Of a DNA stretch of 64,000 nt, positions 60,996 to 64,000 are shown piece after piece (position 1 is the first letter of the stretch; the number at the start of each line of letters is the position of its first letter). Source of the stretch: Sphingomonas sp. UV9 (lineage in GTDB: Bacteria; Pseudomonadota; Alphaproteobacteria; Sphingomonadales; Sphingomonadaceae); contig NZ_SCIN01000005.1 of the NCBI RefSeq assembly GCF_004101245.1, positions 1 through 64,000 on the forward strand, read 5' to 3'. The translations under genes were made by a program, and so were the position numbers. The notes below the pieces were generated by a model. That model was not told the DNA's origin. It saw only the letters and a list, made by a program, of their open reading frames with translations, and made no database searches.

Positions 60996-62034
60996 TGATG
61001 AAAAAGGCTCTGTACGGCAGCCAGAATTCGGCGTTCGTCGCAAACACTAGCCAGACCATCTGGACCGATGCGGAATACGCACAAACAGCAAGAGTAAGCT
61101 GCGCGTTCAAGGACCGGCTTCCCGCAAACACATAGGGAAGTCTTGGCAATATCGCGATCTGAAGAGGGATCAGGAACAGCGCCAACCGGTCGATAGCCGT
61201 GGTAAAGCTCACGGTCAGCACCAACGGCAGCGTCAGCAATGCGACCACCGCAAAGGCGGTCCACATGTCGTCCTGATATGCACTGAACCTCATCTTCTTG
61301 CGCAACACGATCGCAATCACCGCTGGCACGATGTTCATCGCGACTCTGACGACTGCACCTGACGATGCATAATCCGAATCGATATAGTTGTTGATCAGAT
61401 CATCGGTTTGGCTGCGCAGGAACAGGAAGAACAGGGCAACGAAGACGATGACCCCGAAGATCGATTGAAGTACGCTTCTACGAAAGACCGGTGCTAGAAT
61501 GAGCGGCAGAACCAGAAGCGCGGTCTTATGAAAAAGCGCCGCGATAAATACATACACGATCAGTTTTACGGTCGACTGCCTGTCAACGTCCGCCAATCCC
61601 GCCAATAATATCCCGATCGCAACGGCTTGGCGGGTATACCCCATGCCGACGACGATCACGAGATAGGGTACCGCCACGAGAAATGTGAGCGCCGGATTTG
61701 GCTGGCGGCTGCAAAATCGAATGATCGAAAAGGTCATGATCACGCCACAGGCGAGATTGGCCAACCAGATACCCGAATCCAGCCGCCCGGCGATGAAGAC
61801 GATCGCCGAATACGCCGGATCGTAGCTCATGATCGCCTGGGAGAAGTCCATGAGCTGGATCTGATCGTAGATCCCGAGATACGGGATCCAGTCACCGCCA
61901 ACCTCAAACCGCAGACCGATCATCAACGCGGTGGCTAGGCCAAGACAATAGACGACGGTCAGAGAACGGGTGGGCGTCGATCCACTACGAGCATCCGGAG
62001 TGGCCAACCGATTGTAGCCGAACGCCGCGACCAT
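60985..62034 (-). CDS. EpsG-type polysaccharide polymerase, N-terminus possibly frameshifted
   Basis: At least 349 residues with about nine to ten TM helices. LRFEVGGDWIPYLGIYDQIQ and GMGYTRQAVAIGILLAG are EpsG-family hallmarks (RxxxGxDWxxY and YxRQ..A). It is the likely Wzy polymerase of the cluster. ATG 62034 is poor as a start: just upstream, in the +1-shifted frame, DFILLPYWVLFIAW reads like the missing first helix of this family, but an in-frame stop precedes it and no ATG is present. Either the start is internal or a one-base deletion lies near 62035. Overlaps the downstream glycosyltransferase start. Confidence 0.8.
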   Translation of the reverse strand: MVAAFGYNRLATPDARSGSTPTRSLTVVYCLGLATALMIGLRFEVGGDWIPYLGIYDQIQLMDFSQAIMSYDPAYSAIVFIAGRLDSGIWLANLACGVIMTFSIIRFCSRQPNPALTFLVAVPYLVIVVGMGYTRQAVAIGILLAGLADVDRQSTVKLIVYVFIAALFHKTALLVLPLILAPVFRRSVLQSIFGVIVFVALFFLFLRSQTDDLINNYIDSDYASSGAVVRVAMNIVPAVIAIVLRKKMRFSAYQDDMWTAFAVVALLTLPLVLTVSFTTAIDRLALFLIPLQIAILPRLPYVFAGSRSLNAQLTLAVCAYSASVQMVWLVFATNAEFWLPYRAFFINAG

Positions 62035-62376
62035 CCATGCGATGAAGAGGACCCAATACGGAAGCAGGATAAAGTCCTAAAAACGGCCTTTGACACATCC
62101 CGCTTAGAAGGGATGCCACCCCTTCGCAACGCTCGCAATCGGAGAGTCGGCTCGCCAGAGCCGACAGACCGCCGAAAGAACAGTCTAGGGTCTTGCGATC
62201 CGCTCGGGATACGATCGCTATCCGCGATCGCGCCGCGCGTCCAGCATCGGGTATTATTGATTGGTACCATCGGCGATATCGTAAATTATCTTACAATATT
62301 TTACGATGCAATGTATTATTACAACATGGACAAACCGATATGTAGTACCATCGCGCCTGCGTTATAGGAGAATTTG
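62035..62376. promoter_or_regulatory. Divergent intergenic region (polymerase / beta-helix protein)
   Basis: 342 bp between divergent genes. The part 62270-62335 is strongly AT-rich (runs such as TTACAATATTTTACGATG) and is the probable promoter zone for the beta-helix gene; AGGAGA at 62366 is its ribosome site. The left end holds the possible lost first helix of the polymerase. Confidence 0.4.
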
Positions 62377-64000
62377 ATGCTGTACATCATAGGTACGTTT
62401 ACCGACGCATTGGCGGCGACCATCGATCCCGATGTCCATGTCATCAGAACAAGTGGTCGCTCGACCGAAAACGATGGCGGCGCAGCAACGTATCAGCGGA
62501 CGACTGCCACACTCGAGAGCAATCAGCAGAATTACAGCTGGTTTGAGGCGGCGGATGGATCGGTTTGGCAGCTCGCCTCCGGTCAGCCCTATTACGCCGC
62601 GCAATTCGGCGCACTGGGTGGAGACCAGATCGACAGCCGCCCGATCATTCAGGCCGCGCTGGACGCGCCGATGGTCGGCGTGCTCAATCTCGGCCCCCTG
62701 GTCCATTGGTTCTCGGGAAACATCCGCAAACCGAGTGGGAAAGGACTGGTCGGCGCGGGCCGTGCAATATCCGGGTTTCGGTCATTTCAAATCACCGTTC
62801 AGCAAGCTAGCCCGCGGTTCGGCATCTACTGCGATGGCGACAGAAACGGGTGGTTCGCCGATTTTTTCATCAATATCGACCGGGCAGGCCTGAATTTCGG
62901 CGCTACGCCCGCCGCACAGTTGCTGAACCGCTGCTCAGGCCTCGTCATTCGCGGCGACAGCCGAAGCGTTCGGGTCAATCGCGTCGATGTTTATAACGCG
63001 ACCGGTTATGCGCACTACACTGCTGCCGGCGATGCAGCGAATTCTGGGCCAACGCCAAAAGATATCATGCGGCGGGATTGCCAGGCTTATAACAGCCAAG
63101 TGTGTTTTGAGGCGACAAGTCTCGGCACCGAGGAGGAAACCGTCGATTGCGCCGCGTGGGGCGCCCCCCAGGACGGCGGTGTAACCATTCCCATGGAAGT
63201 TGCCTATCATGCATATGGTGGTATCGCGCGCGTTATCCGGCGCCGCTGCAGTTTTTACGGCAATGCTACGGGCGATTTGACGGTCATCACCGATGGCGTC
63301 GACAATGGCGAAGTTGGTTTTGAGGACTGCGATTTCGAAACCACGGGTACGCAAGCCGGGCTCAGCGTTGCAAATCCGGATCCAAACGGCAGCAGCGTCC
63401 CGGCGAACGCCGGTAAGATAACACGCAATTATTGGGTGCGGGGTGGACGAATAGCAGGTGGCACGTTCGGCCTGCTGGCGAATAACGCCAAGGTCAGAGT
63501 GGACGGAACGACGTTCACGTCTCGATCGACCGGCCTACAAATCACGGCCAACGCTGCCGTGGATCTCTACTCGCCCATCATCAAAGTCACGGGATCAACG
63601 ACGATTGCCGTCTTCGGCGTCAACGTCGAAGGCACCGGGACGGCATCATGGCATGGTGCCGGCGAGCTTACCGTGACAAACGCAGGAACCGGCGCTGTCG
63701 TCACCTTTGCGCCATCGGTGAAATTCACCAACACGCCCGTTATCACACCGCCATCGAGTCAACTCGGAACCGCATTACCGAATTACCGGCAGCGCAAGAC
63801 CGGACAGATCACACAGACGGCATGGAGCAGCTACAACCCAACGGCCACCAACAAGAAATTCTATGTCAACATTCCGTTGGCGACATCGGTCGCCAGTCGC
63901 GCACTGACAATGGTCAATCTGCTTCTCCAGCAGCCTGACGGTAGCTTGGTATGGCCTCCTCAGGATCTGACCATCACGTTCAACTGGCAGAGCAACGGGT
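62377..64000 (+). CDS. Right-handed beta-helix protein, cut by window end
   Basis: 541 codons open to the window edge, start ATG 62377 with AGGAGA. The early block QFGALGGDQIDSRPIIQAAL is the standard opening of pectate-lyase-3/tailspike-like beta-helix proteins. Then come solenoid repeats rich in Asn/Gly/Val (LVIRGDSRSVRVNRVDVYNA; VIRRRCSFYGNATGDLTVI; GLLANNAKVRVDGTTF). No clear signal peptide. It could be a polysaccharide lyase/hydrolase acting on the polymer made by this cluster. Many codons end in A/T compared with the rest of the window, suggesting later acquisition. Confidence 0.78.
   Translation, partial: MLYIIGTFTDALAATIDPDVHVIRTSGRSTENDGGAATYQRTTATLESNQQNYSWFEAADGSVWQLASGQPYYAAQFGALGGDQIDSRPIIQAALDAPMVGVLNLGPLVHWFSGNIRKPSGKGLVGAGRAISGFRSFQITVQQASPRFGIYCDGDRNGWFADFFINIDRAGLNFGATPAAQLLNRCSGLVIRGDSRSVRVNRVDVYNATGYAHYTAAGDAANSGPTPKDIMRRDCQAYNSQVCFEATSLGTEEETVDCAAWGAPQDGGVTIPMEVAYHAYGGIARVIRRRCSFYGNATGDLTVITDGVDNGEVGFEDCDFETTGTQAGLSVANPDPNGSSVPANAGKITRNYWVRGGRIAGGTFGLLANNAKVRVDGTTFTSRSTGLQITANAAVDLYSPIIKVTGSTTIAVFGVNVEGTGTASWHGAGELTVTNAGTGAVVTFAPSVKFTNTPVITPPSSQLGTALPNYRQRKTGQITQTAWSSYNPTATNKKFYVNIPLATSVASRALTMVNLLLQQPDGSLVWPPQDLTITFNWQSNG

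Overview
The window looks like chromosome of a GC-rich sphingomonad-type alphaproteobacterium (order Sphingomonadales). The basis is protein-family resemblance: a TonB receptor of sphingomonad style, a sphingomonad-type lasso-peptide locus with an AtxE2-like isopeptidase, and a Wza/Wzc exopolysaccharide cluster. No rRNA, tRNA or CRISPR array was seen, so the genus is inference.

Layout. (1) 1-279: truncated lipoprotein gene. (2) 634-7605: a giant RTX metalloprotease-like protein followed after 22 nt by a 42-residue peptide gene and a perfect terminator. (3) 8967-12116: TonB-dependent receptor. (4) 12279-23575, minus strand: a 2110-residue RTX exonuclease (Calx-beta, ExeM/NucH-type nuclease, RTX) and its type I secretion system (TolC, ABC, HlyD). 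Both RTX proteins end in the same C-terminal module, so one exporter probably serves both.

(5) 24146-45715: the main accessory region, best explained as a heavily tailored lasso-peptide (RiPP) locus. Core genes are an ABC exporter, an isopeptidase, B2 transglutaminase-like protease, PqqD/RRE (B1) and asparagine-synthetase-like cyclase (C). A previously overlooked 48-residue precursor gene sits on the minus strand at 38652-38798. Around the core are two HPr-kinase homologues, two NTP_transf_5 nucleotidyltransferases, two TPR-2OG oxygenases, an AspH-like and a prolyl-hydroxylase-like oxygenase, a methyltransferase, a small HEXXH protein, a tail-collar/DUF6916 pair and a sulfotransferase with an apparent N-terminal Nif11 leader-like domain. 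The 42-residue peptide at 7424 aligns with the 48-residue precursor without gaps: W14, P17, T33 and D36 are shared and both end in Ser. C-terminal Ser is the known target of HprK-type lasso kinases. Phosphorylation, then nucleotidyl/sugar transfer, sulfation and hydroxylation of a lasso peptide is the working hypothesis.

(6) 45994-50956: two SGNH-hydrolase-like proteins, small envelope proteins, a higBA toxin-antitoxin pair with two palindromic operators, and a tyrosine recombinase with repeats upstream. (7) 51172-64000: exopolysaccharide cluster (nucleotide-sugar dehydrogenase, phosphatase, Wza, Wzc, TPR membrane protein, O-antigen ligase-like protein, glycosyltransferase, EpsG-type polymerase, and a beta-helix protein cut by the window end).
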